DNA from: Combretum micranthum
Lineage: Eukaryota; Streptophyta; Magnoliopsida; Myrtales; Combretaceae
Assembly (NCBI GenBank): GCA_024138025.1
Contig: JAMXBD010000634.1
Coordinates: 558,001 to 622,000, forward strand
DNA length: 64,000 nucleotides
Direction of reading: 5' to 3'
Part shown: piece by piece, positions 12,583-25,666 of the stretch
Numbering within the stretch: position 1 is the first letter of the stretch
Layout: every line of letters begins with the position of its first letter
The notes under the pieces: model-generated
Databases searched by the model: none
Told to the model about the DNA's origin: nothing
What the model saw: only the letters and a program-made list of their open reading frames with translations
Translations under genes and position numbers: made by a program

Positions 12583-14840
12583 CAATGAGATGGAAATATT
12601 ATAGACTAAAGGAATAAGTAAGTATGATTTGCTTGTGACCATAACTATACGCTTGAAATTATTCGAACATTAGTGTCTATGAAGCTTCAAAAGTGAGATG
12701 GTGAGTTGTTGGCAAATATAAAATTTAGCATGATGTTTTTCACGAAATGCTTGAAAATGTCTAGTCTAGTGTGTGTGATGTACCGAAAGAAATATAAAAG
12801 AATTGGGTTCAATTTGAACCAAAGTATATTAAATTAATGCTGGGAACATAAATTAGGAAAATTGAAACTAGGTAGTGTAAGAAGGTAAACCTGGTCACAC
12901 ATGTATATCTAGAATGATGAATCAGGTACAAGATGAGCAAGAAATGGTATCTAAAAGTTAGGACAGGCAATTGCTAATGTTTTACATGAGATAACATTTT
13001 TACATAATATTTGAATAAGCTACTAATATAAAATCTTTGAGCAGGTGTGGACAATACATAATACTATCTAAAATCTCATGATAAAATGTGAATAAGCAAC
13101 AAAACTCCCCTTTCTCGTTGCAGAGTTAAGAAAGGTAGTGGTCGAAATTGTTACTTATCATGACTAACTTCAAAGGATTCAAAAATCTATCTTAACTACT
13201 TTTTGTTCGTTGTTTATTGATTGATAATTGGTGAATATTGCGTTGCAAAGAAGATTGGTAATTCCAGTAGGTTGAGCTCGGTCAGGGAAGTAATTTTAGA
13301 TATTAATTTTTGTTGTCTTCTTCGATTTCTTGATTTACTACTAAACTTTTATGGAACCTTTATTTCATGAGAACTGATGCTGGTAGTATTTTTAAGGTTT
13401 TGCTATGAGCTTAGTACTAACCAAAAGAGTATTGGAAGATGTTTAGCAACTGAGACAATATGTTAAAGGCAAGGATTGAGAGTTGGTTTAACATCACTAG
13501 GTAACCCTAAATAACTTCGTTAATTTAACAAACGTTATCTGTCTATGCGACCTAATACCACTTAGTGTAGTTAATTAAAAGGAACTTTCTTCAATGAAAG
13601 TGGCTTAAGCAGCTCACCCTGGTTAAGCTTTAGCCGAAAAAGGGAAGAGACAGGCATGATATGCGACAAGTTAAGAAATTTGGCTCAACTTCAAAGTAGC
13701 ATCCCTTTTATATAACAGTCAATAGGCGTCTATAGTTAATATGTTCTAAGTTTTATTTACTTGGGTTCAATAATGCATGTGCCATACGATTGTTTTGTTC
13801 TTTTATACCCATGTTGCTTAACAATGAGCTAAAGGGGTTAGATTCACTAACCAACTTGACATATAAGTACTAAAGAATGAAGTTGGCTAGTAAGAAGAGA
13901 GTTTATTATAATATTAACTAGTTGTATTGAAACAGAAGTCCAACTTTTGAACTTTCGTTCCAGGATTATATTTTATACATTTTTTTCTATTTTTTTATTT
14001 TAGTGGAAAATTGTTATGTAAAAATCTGTAATGAAACTATAAAAATTTAATAAAAATCTTAGCTCTGTCAGAGCTAAATTTAGGTAAAATGATGGTTTTA
14101 ACTATCGAAGCCCTCGATTCGCATAAAACGATTTATTCTCATGCAAACACCACTTTTGAAGAGACTATCCATAGGTGTTAATTAGTAATATGAAGGATCT
14201 AAAGCTGCTAAAGCTAATAAGATAGGTTGTATGTGAACAAGCTAAGAAGATTTTGATTGAGGATGAATTATTAACAGTGAACAATTAATAAGATTGAAGC
14301 ATAGCTTATGATGAATTTTTATGAATGACTAATAGGTTGCTAATAGTGAATATGAATAGATCTACAAGATGTGAATTAAGAGCTTTTGCCCCATCTTGGT
14401 CTTAGCACCATGTCTTAATCTATAGGTACCGATGTTGTATATGTGATGACATTGGTATTGAAGTTCTAAAAGGTTAAGTGTTATATTTATGAACTACTTC
14501 AAATAGCAATCACTCATTAAAACCATTATGTATTTTCTTTTTTTCCCCAAAAAAATCATTATTGTTGAATGGTATGAAAAGGGTTTGATTCTCACTTTCT
14601 CAACATCTCTAATATGTGTAGTAACTTAGAAGAAAAAAGAAAAAAAAAAAGAAAGGGAAGAAAAGGCATTAACTAAAAACGCAAAAGCCAAAGCTAAGGC
14701 TTACTACTAGTTCACTCTAAATGGTACAAGAAAGGTAACATGTCATAAAATGTTAGACTAAGACATGTTATGACCTATTATCTTTTTTGTTGCTTCTTTT
14801 ATTATTCTTTTTTATAGTCATTTTGCTCATTGTCATTAGT
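11120..14840. other. Intron 3 sequence with traces of the large-LTR family
   Basis: 11480-11960 resembles parts of the plus-oriented LTR at 38880-39390 (ATACTGAG, TTCTTTTTTTAGGTACAGG, then a GTTATGTTCTGTTAC region). A (TA)n run sits at 12549-12580. No exon, protein homology or boundary could be supported in the rest. Confidence 0.35.
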
Positions 14841-14859
14841 AGCAAACTAATATGTAAAG

Positions 14860-16637
14860 ATAGAAAATTTGCGATGGAAAATTTCTGTCTTTTGAAAAAA
14901 AGAATTAGCAATAGATTTGTGACAGATTTATGATAACATAAAATATGACTAATCTTATAATTTTTACATGCTTTTCTAATGGAATTTGCGACAAATTATA
15001 AAATGATTTGCAACGGAACTTTTTCTGTTGCAAATTTTTCTCTAATTTTAGTGGGAAAATTTAGCTCGACTATCTATTTTTTCAAATTATATTGCAAATC
15101 TGTCTCTAAATTAAATTTTATACATATTAATACAAAAAATTACATTTAAATATATTTTTAATTTACATATCAAATTATATATATAATTGTGTAATATATA
15201 ATATGAACTTTATTATATTTCTAAATTTTTTATTAATATTAAATATATATAATTATATGTCATTTACAACTAATATTATATATTTTATTTATATGTTTAT
15301 TATATATTACATTTTATTATTATAAAGTATAATAATAAATAGTACTTAAAATATGTTTGCTATAACTTTTTACATTTCATAAGTCATTATTTACGTGTAT
15401 TATATATTCTTCAACAAAATAACTTCTTCTATAAAAAAAAATTAAAATATACAAACTTGATAAAATAATGTCTAAAATAATATTATATGTTATAAATAAG
15501 TAATACCATAAAATATACTTAAACATAAAGTATTTAAAATAAAAAACATGAAAAATAAAAAAATTATAATTTTTTTTTTATATATATTTATTATAATTAT
15601 TCATATGTTATTGAATATATAAAATTATATATATATGCATTACATAATTTATATTTATATATAAATTTTTTTAAATATAATAACATATTTGCTAAAAAAA
15701 TTATATACTATGTAAAAATATAGTTTATTTAAATAATAAAATATATTATGAAATAATTAGTTAAATATAAATATATTTTAATTGATATTATATATTATTT
15801 TATTAATATATCAATGAAAATATTTTTTATATTGTTTGGAGTATATTTATTACATATATCTAATAAAATTTATATATTTATAAGTTTTACATAATTAAGT
15901 GTAATAAAAATTATGATAAAAATAAAATTATCACTTAAAAAATATAATTTATTAAGTTAATATAAATATAAGATAAGTAATGTAAAAAAATACTATTTAT
16001 TATAAATATATAATTTAAAATAATTATTATAAATGTAAACTTAGTATATACAAATATTATATATTACTTTAATAAAATATTAATAAGACATCCTTAAAAA
16101 TAGGTAAAGAGAAATTATAAAATAAAATTAATTATAACAGATTTGTAAAATGTTTTATAGTTATATTACTGTAAATTGAGATACCTCTTAAATAAACAAT
16201 AATAGAACTTTATTCATGAAGATAGGAATTGGTTCATCAATTTAGTGTTTATGAAAACTTCAATATTAAGTATGCTTAGTGCATAATATTCAATGATGGG
16301 TGATCTCTTAGGAAAAATAAATAGGAGGCAGATAAGAAAAAAAAAATTTGAAAATTTATCTTAGAATAAGATACAAATTTGCGATGAAGTAATTTTCTTT
16401 ATTATTTACTAATTAGGTATTCAATAATAACTAAATCTATAATAAGGGCAGATTTGCAATAAAAATTCCATCTCAAATTTGCTACGGATAATAAATCTCT
16501 TTAAAATAATTGGCGAAGATGATTTTTGAGATAGAAATTTACGACTTAAATATCTATCTTTGAAAGTATTTAGGGATAGATTTTTCACGTTTAGAGATAG
16601 AATTTTTTGTTTCTAAAGTCAAAATTTCTTGTAGTAT
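14860..16637. mobile_element. CACTA-like non-autonomous element, A+T-rich interior
   Basis: The right edge, read on the minus strand, is TACTACAAGAAATTTTGACT. That is one base from the CACTACAAGAAA terminus of plant CACTA (En/Spm) elements. Both flanks carry repeated motifs of the TTTGCGACRGA / CAAATTTGCGAT kind, like CACTA subterminal repeats (14865-15115 and 16370-16630). The interior 15120-16150 is extremely A+T-rich with no transposase frame. The left terminus was not found, so the start is approximate. Confidence 0.45.
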
Positions 16638-16840
16638 GTTAAAAGAAATTGAGATTTTCATTAGCTAAAAATTACACATGGCTTTAGGCACAAATTCTTT
16701 GGATGAAGTTGGAATATTTTCACTTTGATTTCAATAGGATTTTTATAAATTATGACAACACAAATGTTGTTAGTTTGACAAAAAATCTCATGCACCATAG
16801 CACAACAAAACAAATTAACAATAGATATGATTTTATTATT

Positions 16841-16993
16841 GCTCATTTGCATATAAAGATATATGGATTGAATATGTAGATATAATTATTGTAGCTCATT
16901 TGCATAATAAAGATATATGGATTGAATATGTAGATATAATTATTGTAGCTCATTTGCATAATAAAGATATATGGATTGAATATGTAGATATAA
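16841..16993. repeat. Tandem array, three copies of a 54-bp unit
   Basis: Units start at 16841, 16894 and 16948, each beginning GCTCATTTGCATA and containing AAGATATATGGATTGAATAT. Copies 2 and 3 are essentially identical, so the array is young. Readable frames across it come from the repeat and are not a gene. Confidence 0.9.
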
Positions 16994-17539
16994 AATTTTA
17001 GTTGGCATATATTTTCACTAACCATGAAATCAAGAAAGATATTATTTAAATAAAAATGAAACCAGTAATTAGCATCCTAATTAAATGATGATAAAGGTTC
17101 TCTAAAGTTTATATTTTTGTGAGTTAAATTTTTTCTAAGAAAGTTAGAAAAATTTGTTGCGTCTCTATGTGTGTACCAAACATTTATAGCATAATATAAC
17201 ATGTGCTCTCATTAATAACTATACAACATGCTTTAATTCAAAGAAAGCTTACGAGGATTTTGTTTAGAGATTGAATATTTGGAGACAAATTATTACCATA
17301 TTTAGCTTGATAAGACAAAAAATATTGGAGATCTTTTTTTAACAATATGGTTAAAATGTGTGCTTATGTGAGGACCCCTATAGCTAGACCATAATTTTTT
17401 TTTTTTTTTAATAATATAACTTTTAGACTACTTTTCTACTAAATATGATATTAAAGAATTATCTTTATTCCTCTTCACTCATATTCAACCGTATGCATTC
17501 TCCATTAATGTCTTCTAGAAAACCTACAATATTAAAGAG

Positions 17540-18695
17540 CTCTTCCAATCATGTCTCTCCAGGCTTCAATTAATGCTAAGCTCTAAGGCAATCTCACAAC
17601 ATAAGAAGTTAATTACACTTGATATGTTTCGATTAAAACCTTTGTAAATAGATTGCTCCTTGGTTAAAGACATAGAACATAGCTAATCCAATAAGTATGA
17701 ATATGTGAATATGAGTTATTTACTGGGGTAAAAGGAAGAACTAGACAATTATGAGGAAGTTTTCGTAAGAACAAATGTTGTAGACCAATTTTATTTTTGA
17801 ATAGAGATGTTAAAAGAAGTTCATTATCTTAGAATAACCAATTTTATTTTTGAAGATTGTGCTAAATATTTGCCATAGTTGTGGAAGCGAAGTTGGAATT
17901 AGTTCTCTATCTTAGAAGTCCTCTTCTAATCATGTCTCTCTAAGCTTCATTCAATGCTAAGCTTTAAGGCAATCTCACAACTTAAGAAGTTACTTACACT
18001 TGATATGTTTCGATTAAAACCTTTGTAAATAGATGATTCCTTAGTCAAAGACATAGAACCTAACTAATCCAATAAGTATGAAGATGTGAATATGAATTCT
18101 TTACTAAGGCAAAAGTAAGAACTTGACAATTATAAGGAAGTTTTAGTAAGAATGAATGTTGTAAACCAATTTTATTTTTGAATAGGGATGTTAAAGAAGT
18201 TCATTATCTTAGAATAACCAATTTTATTTTTGAAGATTGTGTTAAATGTTTGCCACGATTGTGGAAGTGAAGTTAGAGTCAGTGCTCTATCTTAGAAGCC
18301 CTCTTCTAATCATATCTCTCTAGGCTTCATTCTTCAATGCTAAGCTCTAAGGCAATCTCACAACTTAAGAGGTTACTTACACTTGATATGTTTCATTTGA
18401 AACCTTTATGAAAAGATGATTCCTTGGTCAAGTTCATAGAACCTAGCTAATCCAATAAGTATGAAGATGTGAATAGGAGTTCTTTACTAAGGCAAAAGGA
18501 CGAACTTGACAATTATGAGGAAGTTTTATGTAAAAATGGATGTTGTAAACCAATTTTATTTTTGAATAGAGATGTTAAAAGAAGTTCATTATCTTAGAAT
18601 AACCAATTTTATTTTTGAAGATTGTGTTACATGTTTGCCACGGTTGTGGAAGTAAAGTTGGAATCAGCGTGTCAGTGCTCTATCTTAGAAGTTAT
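17540..18695. repeat. Tandem array, three copies of a 370-390-bp unit
   Basis: Units start at 17540, 17931 and 18301, each opening CTCTTCYAATCATRTCTCTC. They share GGCAATCTCACAAC, CTAATCCAATAAGTATGAA and two internal copies of CCAATTTTATTTTTGAA. The third ends near CTATCTTAGAAG at 18690. No ORF is conserved among copies. The array may be the internal part of an unrecognised non-coding element. Confidence 0.85.
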
Positions 18696-20539
18696 CATTA
18701 CCTCTTCACTTTACAAGAATTAGTTTTTTTATTCTTTTTTTAATTGTCCATTCAAAAAATAAACTACATTTACATATTACTCAAACTAGGTATTTGAAGA
18801 TATTACATAGCCATTTTGCAAGCATATACTAATATCATTAAAAATAAGGCTATAAAGTGGGATGGAAGGTTGATTTGTTGAACCACCAATCCTTACAACA
18901 TATCCCTATTTTTGTTATATAGAAACCACCTAGTCAAAAACTTTATTGGCTTTAACATGGAAGAAAGAAAATTCCTAAAAATATCCTTATTCTAATGACT
19001 AATCGAATCAGACCCATTCACAACTCTCTCCAAGCTAATGTAGTTAGATTCGAAAGTAATAGACCTTTATGATCACAAGTTAACCTAAAACTTTCTAAAA
19101 GTGTAGGACTCTTTAGCATGTAGCATTAAAATTGCTACGAGGCAATGGGCTTTAATACCAATTATTAGAATTGTGTGTGGGACCTTAGATTTATGTATAG
19201 GGGAATCTACATAGAATTAGGTGTTAATAGTAGAAGTTAGCTTTACGTTTAAAATGCCTAGGGCCTAAGGCAATCCACAATTGTACCTTACTTCATATAT
19301 TTTAGTTAATTAGTCCCTAATTGTTTCATGTGGGACTTTTTATAGTTTTCATCTTTCAACAAAAGCAAAGGATCAGTATTCAGTCTCCCTTAAATAATCT
19401 TTAGCAACAACACATCCACTTACTGCACAATTATTGCCCTCTTCCAAGCTCCATCCATGACCATGTTTGCTTTGAGATCCATGTTGTTTGGATATTGCCA
19501 AAATGGCTCTCTTGACACCAATAAACACTCATATTCAAGACCACAGTAGTTCTCTTTTTTATCTTTATCATGTCACCCCTTCAAGAAAACTCCAGTCAAC
19601 ATGATGGTCTATCTTTGGTAACAAACTCTTCAAGTTACAAAGCGCACTACTTTTGAACTTCCAAACATCCCTGCTAGCGCACACAATGCGTCTTTCCATC
19701 TTTTCCCTTTGCTCCTTATCTTGACTACTAGGGTGATCATACCTTCAAACCAATCCATCAAAACAAGTGATTGTATTCCTACTTAATCTACCTTCACTTC
19801 TATGCCATAAACCATGACTCATTTAACCACATACAAGTCATTAATGCATGCTTTATAGTCTCAACATGTTCACAAAAAGACTACATCTGCAAAGTCAGCC
19901 CTTATACTCCATAAGAAGTGCTTTCTTTTAGATAATGTATCGAAGTTTCATACTTCTTCCACTACTCCTTTAATATATTGTATTAGACATTGAGAGTTTT
20001 GAATGATTATATTGTCGCACTTGTTGCCTAATTTAATAGTAAATTAATTTTATAGTACATATATCCCTTGCTGATGGTGAGACCATTCAATAAAGTCACT
20101 TTCGTCTACTATAGTGAAAGGAATGGATTCGATAGTCATAATTGTTGTCTCATCCAAACATTGTTTAAGAAGTCCTATTTTACATAAGCAAGTATCATGA
20201 TGTATGTACTAAGCAAACTTTTTTCCTTGTTTTGTTTGATATTGAGGTTATGATCTCAAACATGTAACCTAAGTTTTAATTAAGGCACTACTAATCTATT
20301 AACTTTATATACCTTAATTATATTCCTAAAAACGCATATTGCTTCAAAATTACATCAACCATCTATTATATCAACAAATCTAGTGAAAAAATAAAAATTA
20401 ATGCACGTGTAATTAATAACTTAGCCATGATTATGAGTGTTTAAAAAAACGTATTAACAATCTTTTTTTCCCTACGCCACTTAATCAGAGTAAATAATTT
20501 TGGTTCAACTTTTCTGTACTTAATTTTTCTAGAAATGTG
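18696..20539. other. Unassigned; weak LTR-like junction at about 19150-19170
   Basis: The minus strand reads TTGGTATTAAAGCCC at 19150-19164, resembling a tRNA-Met primer site. It is next to TTAGAATTGTGTGTGGGACC, which looks like an LTR end. No paired LTR or coding domain was found. 19400-19960 has slightly higher G+C, but its translations match nothing recognised. Confidence 0.25.
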
Positions 20540-20543
20540 TAAT

Positions 20544-20938
20544 TGTCATGGGCTCAGAATTTTGGAATGAACTTGTGTGGCACTTAGTGCTCTAATCCCA
20601 TACTAAGAGGCTAAGTTCAACCTAAAGATCCCACATAAGAACTTAAAGAGAGAAAGTAGAGACAGAAACTTTGTATGTAACTGCATGCACTCAATGTCTA
20701 GATGGATTTACAATTGAGGGGTTTACCTCAATATATACAAGTGGCCTCTCGAAATAGATGGTTAAGATTTAATTGATCTAATGGTTACAATTAAATCCTA
20801 CCAACCGATGGTAGATACATTTACTTACCATACCAACTACAATACAATGTATCTGGACATTTTTGGAACTTCCGGAGTCTTCTAGAACTTCTAGGAATGA
20901 ACCTCATGAATTTTGCCCATCTGTAAAGGTCCATGACA
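20544..20938 (-). repeat. 3' LTR of gypsy B
   Basis: Starts TGTCATGGGCTCAGAATTTT and ends GGTCCATGACA. It aligns over its whole length with 25684-26078, with substitutions spread along it. A purine-rich tract (minus strand GAGAGGAGGAAAA) abuts it at 20939-20951. Confidence 0.9.
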
Positions 20939-20944
20939 TTTTCC

Positions 20945-21297
20945 TCCTCTCAATTTAGCAACGGCCTCATTGCATCCTCTTCATGGAATCTATTGATGAG
21001 GTCTTCAAATTGCCACAGTGCCTCTACTAGTTCCCAACTTGCTTCAATCTCTAGTAATCCTTTCTAAATGATCATGTATTTGTGTTTAGGCTTTTGGCCT
21101 CAATGTCGAACATACATGCCAGCCATAATCCTTTCTACTTCTTTATCACAGGAACTCCTAACGCCGATTAGAACTTGATGGGATACCATCCTTTCTGGAT
21201 CTTCTTTGTTTTCACAATACGGCTTGAGCATACTCACATGGAAGACATGAAACTTGAGTCTTGGGGGTAAGTCTAGCTTGTAGGTGACTCGGCCCAC
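20945..21297 (-). pseudogene. Chromodomain-like C-terminal tail of gypsy B
   Basis: The minus strand gives GRVTYKLDLPPRLKFHVFHV and SMLKPY, the usual end of gypsy integrase. Further on it gives EASWELVEALWQFEDLINRF, matching the end of chromovirus chromodomains (EASWE, then FEDAIRRF). This supports a chromovirus assignment. Stops are present. Confidence 0.7.
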
Positions 21298-22479
21298 TCA
21301 TTTTACCACTATGAAAGGCCCCTCATACCTTCACATCAATTCTATACGGAGTTTACCCTTAGTCCTTTGAAAGGTATAACTTGACAAGGACCTAGTCTCA
21401 CACTTGATATTCCACAAGTCTTTTCTTCTTGTCAGCAAACTTCTTCATTCTTTTGATAGCTTTACTCAAATGTGGCCGAGCTAAGTCTTGATTCTCCTGC
21501 CATTCTCTAGCAAACCTGCATGCAGGTGGGTTAATTCCTCTGTACCCTGAGGCAATGGTATTAGCAGTCAAAGGTTGCTTTCCTAAAACAATCTTAAATG
21601 GGCTTTGACTTATTGATTCTTTTTTCTACAAGTTGAAAGAGAACTGTGCCTCATCTAATAGCTTGGCCCAGTCTCGCTGATTAACTCCCACAAAATGGCT
21701 TAAATAGAGTTCCACCAGTGCATTGACCTGCTCTGTTTGCCCGTCTGTCGGAGGTGAAGATAGTTGAAAAGTTCAATTATGACCCCAACAGTTTAAATAA
21801 TTCCTTACAAAACTTACCTATGAATCATCCATCTCGATCACTCACAATGTTCTTTGGAAGGCCCAATACTTCACTATATGCTTTAAGAATAATCAAGATA
21901 ATTAGTCAGCTAGGCACTCCTTAATTGCTAAGATGAAGGTAGTATACTTGGAGAATCAGTCAACTACGACCATTATTGTGTTGTATCCCTCCAACCTTGG
22001 CAAACTAACAATAAAATCCATAGAAACACTCTCCCTTGGTTGTTCTAGAATTGGGAGAGGCTTCAACAACCCTAGTTGTACTCTGTGTTCTACTTTATAA
22101 TACTGATAAACAAGACAGGTTCTAACATAATTTTCCACATCCTCTTGCTAGTGTGGCCAAAAGTACTTTTCCTGAACTAGTGCTTGGGCTAATAATAAAA
22201 TCCATAGAAACACTCTCCCTTGGTTGTTCTAGAATTGGGAGAGGCTTCAACAACCCTAGTTGTACTCTGTGTTCTACTTTATAATACTGATAAACAAGAC
22301 AGGTTCTAACATAATTTTCCACATCCTCTTGCTAGTGTGGCCAAAAGTACTTTTCCTGAACTAGTGCTTGGGCATGATGTATACCAAGATGTCCAGTCCA
22401 CTTGGAGTCATGACACTCCTTTAGTATCTCCTTTCATAGTATTGATAAGCGAGGTACATACACTCTTTGCCTTTGTTGT
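21298..22479 (-). pseudogene. Integrase remnant of gypsy B, with internal duplication
   Basis: The minus-strand zinc-binding end reads NYVRTCLVYQYYKVEH and then PLPILEQPRESVSMDFIVSL, the usual link to the catalytic core. That part occurs twice because of a 184-bp tandem duplication (22010-22373). The remaining core, down to about 21300, is recognisable in fragments only and holds stops. Confidence 0.75.
22010..22373. repeat. 184-bp tandem duplication inside integrase
   Basis: Two head-to-tail copies, 22010-22193 and 22194-22373, look identical over about 179 bp. Both start AATAAAATCCATAGAAACAC and end AGTGCTTGGGC. The lack of differences contrasts with the diverged LTRs, so the duplication is much younger than the insertion. 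Confidence 0.92.
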
Positions 22480-23830
22480 AAATAAGTCCAGCTTTTTCTG
22501 AAAACCTTCAAGTCTTCCCTTCTCTACACTGATTAAGTAAAGCTTTTCCCATCTCATCTTCCTCCATAACAACATGGATTCTATCAATTAGATCACTTTT
22601 TGGTCTACTAATGGTAACTAACTCTACTCTTTGGCTCAAGGCATCTACAACCACATTCGTTCTTCCTGGCTTATATTTTAAGTCAATGTCATATTCTATC
22701 AAGAAAAGTTACAATCAAACATGCTTTTATGAGAGGTTCTTCTATGCCTGAAAATAGCTTGTAGCAATGTTATCCATCTTGACTACAAATTTCCTGCCAA
22801 GCAAGTAGTGTCTCCAAACTCATAGGCAATGTACTATAGATTCCATCTCTTTCTCATGCACCACATACGTCCTTTCTGTCTCATTCAGCTTTCAGCTTTC
22901 AAAGGCTACCGAATATTCATCTTGCATTAAGACAACTCCGATTGCAAAGTCACTAGCCTTGGTATATACCTCAAAGGGCTTCATAAAGTCATGAAGTGCC
23001 AAGATTAGTTTCTTTACGAAAGCTCTTTTTAAAGTATCAAAGGCTTCGTGACATTTCAGACCCCAAAACTAAGGGGCATTTTTTCTTTAGGAGATCTATT
23101 AAAGGGGTAGCCATCTTTGAGTACCCCTAAATGAAGAGTCTATAATAATTCACTAGACGCAAAAACAACCTCATCTCTATGGGCTTAGTAAGTTCTCTCT
23201 AATCATATATCGCACATGCCTTCCTATTATGCATCCATATCTTTCTTCGCCTAATCACATGCCCTAGGAACACCACTTCCTCTTGGGCAAATGCATATTT
23301 CTCCCTTTCAACATACGACTTATTCTCATGTAACACCTAGAATACTACCAGAAGGTAATTCACGTGTTCCTTTAGGGAGTTACTGTAGACCACTAATTCA
23401 TCAAGATATACTACCACAAATTAATCAAGGAATGGAGCTAAGACTCTATTCATAAGTGTACAGAAAGTAGTAGGAGCATTTGTGAGTCCAAAGGGCATTA
23501 CAAGGAACTCAAAAGCATCATACCTCATAACACATGTGGTTTTAAGCTCATCACCTTCTATAACCCTGACTTGTCCAGATTGGAGAAATATCGAGCTCCT
23601 CCTAACCTATCGAAAAGATCCACTACCAATGGTATTGAATACTTATTTTTCATTGTTACCTTGTTTAGTGCTTAGTAGTCAATACATAGTCGAAGAGAAC
23701 CATCCTGCTTCTTTTAGAATAGCACTAAGGCTCCAAAGGGAGCTTTTAAGGTTTGATATATCTAGCTTCCAACAACTCTTTAAGCTGGCATCTCAATTTC
23801 TCCAATTTTAGAGGAGACGTTTGATATGGC
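22480..23830 (-). pseudogene. Reverse transcriptase and RNase H remnant of gypsy B
   Basis: Reading minus from about 23810: KELLEA, KPLKAPFGALVLF, then KKQDGSLRLCIDY and [11 protein letters not shown], classic gypsy reverse-transcriptase blocks. The active site at about 23388-23420 reads VVYLDELVVYS, so the second Asp of YLDD is Glu. RNase H follows, ending IDLKYKPGRTNVVVDALSQR at about 22615-22700, a standard end block of gypsy RNase H. Several stops interrupt the frame. Confidence 0.8.
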
Positions 23831-24179
23831 ACCGCTATAAGAGGTTTCACTCCTGGTTTTAACTCGATTCAATGGTCCACTTCCTCCTTAAGGGAAGTTT
23901 CCTTGGTAATTCGAGTGGCATTACATCCTTGAACTCTTGTAATAACTTCCCTACTATGTTAGGGATTGAGGCTCCTTACTTAGTTCTCCATCTTTCATAG
24001 CTGCTAGATAGGTCATCTCATTCGTCTTTTGCCCCTTTGTAAGCTGTATTGCTAATAGGAACTTAGTGGCTTCTCCTGCCTTCCTCATTACAAGAATCAT
24101 ACATTGAGACTTACCATCCATCGCACATAGACAATTGACTCGAGGAATAATAAGAGCATCAATTTTGTCAAGGAATTCT

Positions 24180-24454
24180 ATCCCCATCACAAACTCAAAA
24201 ACATCAAAGGGTACTACCTCAATGGACTCCTTTCCTTTCTAACCACCAATCTGTAGATCAACTCCTCTCGCTAGACGAACTGTAGGGACTTCTTTAGAAT
24301 TAACATTTTTTAGCCAGGTCTTAGTTTTCTCTATTAGCAACTTCAACTTAGCTGCTACTAATTCCAAAATGAAAAGATAGGAAGCATTGGCATCAATTAG
24401 GGCATTTAATTTCTTACCAACAACTTGTACTTTGGTGTACATTAACCTTTGCAC
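24180..24454 (-). pseudogene. Aspartic protease remnant of gypsy B
   Basis: The minus-strand peptide contains VVGKKLNALIDANASYLFI. This corresponds to the retropepsin motif ALVDTGATHNFI, with the Asp kept but the DTG triad changed to DAN. It links gag to reverse transcriptase in the usual order. Confidence 0.65.
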
Positions 24455-25270
24455 TTCTCAATTGTTTATCTATTCATGGCACTTAAGACCTGCAATGAGC
24501 CTAATTTAGCTTCTCCTTCATCCTCTAAACTACCATTTGCCATCATGACTACCAATCTTTCTCTTTTTAGGCATTCTCAAGCATGATGTGGCTTACTACA
24601 AAAATAGCAGTTCAATTCTTGAGGCTTTCTTCTTTGTCCATCTCTTTCTTTCATCCTACACTTTGCTTTAGAGGAATTACTACCCTTTTCTTTTTCTACG
24701 CCACTCTTTCCTCTTCCATGGGAGGCCTAGAATCTATCTTCCTGAATTCAATCAAACTTTTGGTAATAGCCATGGCTTTAGAAATGTCTCCTACTCCTCT
24801 TCGTTCCAACTCTAATATCACCCATGGTTTGAGCCCATAAAGGAACATAACAAGAGCATCGTTGGGACTCAAATTTGGTATCTCCAACATCAACTCAGAG
24901 AATTCCTGCACATATTTATTTACATCTCCTTTTTGAGTTAAGTTCGCAGTTTAATTTCTTCCTCATTAGGAACATTATGAGGGAAGCATTGCCCCTTAAA
25001 CTCTTAGACGAAATCCACCCATGTGGTGATATCATTTTCCCTCAAATGCCACTAAACCAATGCAGAGTCTTTCAAATACATAGCAGTAATACATACCTTG
25101 CTCATGTCATCCATCAACCCAATTGCATTGAAATATTGCTCAAGTCCCTAAAGGAAATTGTCCACTTTTCGAGCTGATCTAACTTTGGGTTGGGCACATC
25201 CACCTTAGGCATTAGTTAGATTGTTACCACATTAGCCATTGTCACTCTACAAGCCATCAACTAAGCCCTG
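24455..25270 (-). pseudogene. gag remnant of gypsy B with CCHC knuckle
   Basis: Minus-strand capsid-like sequence. The clearest part is 24696-24911 (FSELMLEIPNLSPNDALVMF, then GLKPWVILELERRG), matching the end of the plant gypsy gag domain. A zinc knuckle follows at about 24575-24615 as CYFCSKPHHA-stop-EC, with the Cys-Cys-His-Cys ligands kept around a stop codon. Stops break the upstream half. Confidence 0.7.
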
Positions 25271-25666
25271 ATTTTCTTCATCTCTTGATGTAAGGTAGCA
25301 ATTGCAGCATTAGTCCATGACTCATAAGCACCTTCCTTATTTTCCAGTGTCTTAATCATATCTTCAAGGAGTTCTTCGTTCTCTTCGATGGCTCATCTCA
25401 AGTTATGAGATTTCCTATTGCCTTATTGATAGTTCCTTCAAACTGGCCACGTAGGTCTCCATCAATTTCCTACTTCAGGCTATCCATCTCATCAAGCCTT
25501 TCTTTCAGCAATGCTTAACTTAGCTCTCTCCATTCAAGCATTCAAAGCATTTAGCATGTCTCTAAAATAAGCTCTCTGTTTGGTCATTCGTGCTCCTCTT
25601 GCTCATTTACCTCCTCCACTATAGAGGTGTTGTAGTCATTTCCAGACAACATTTTCTCCACCAACC

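Noticed and set aside
16843..17025. Short protein with repeated YIFNPYIFIMQM
   Set aside because: It is the translation of the 54-bp tandem array and has no relation to a protein family.
19400..19960. Possible coding remnant, because G+C rises and the ends look LTR-like
   Set aside because: Minus-strand translations had no motif that could be assigned, so only the weak primer-site-like junction was recorded.
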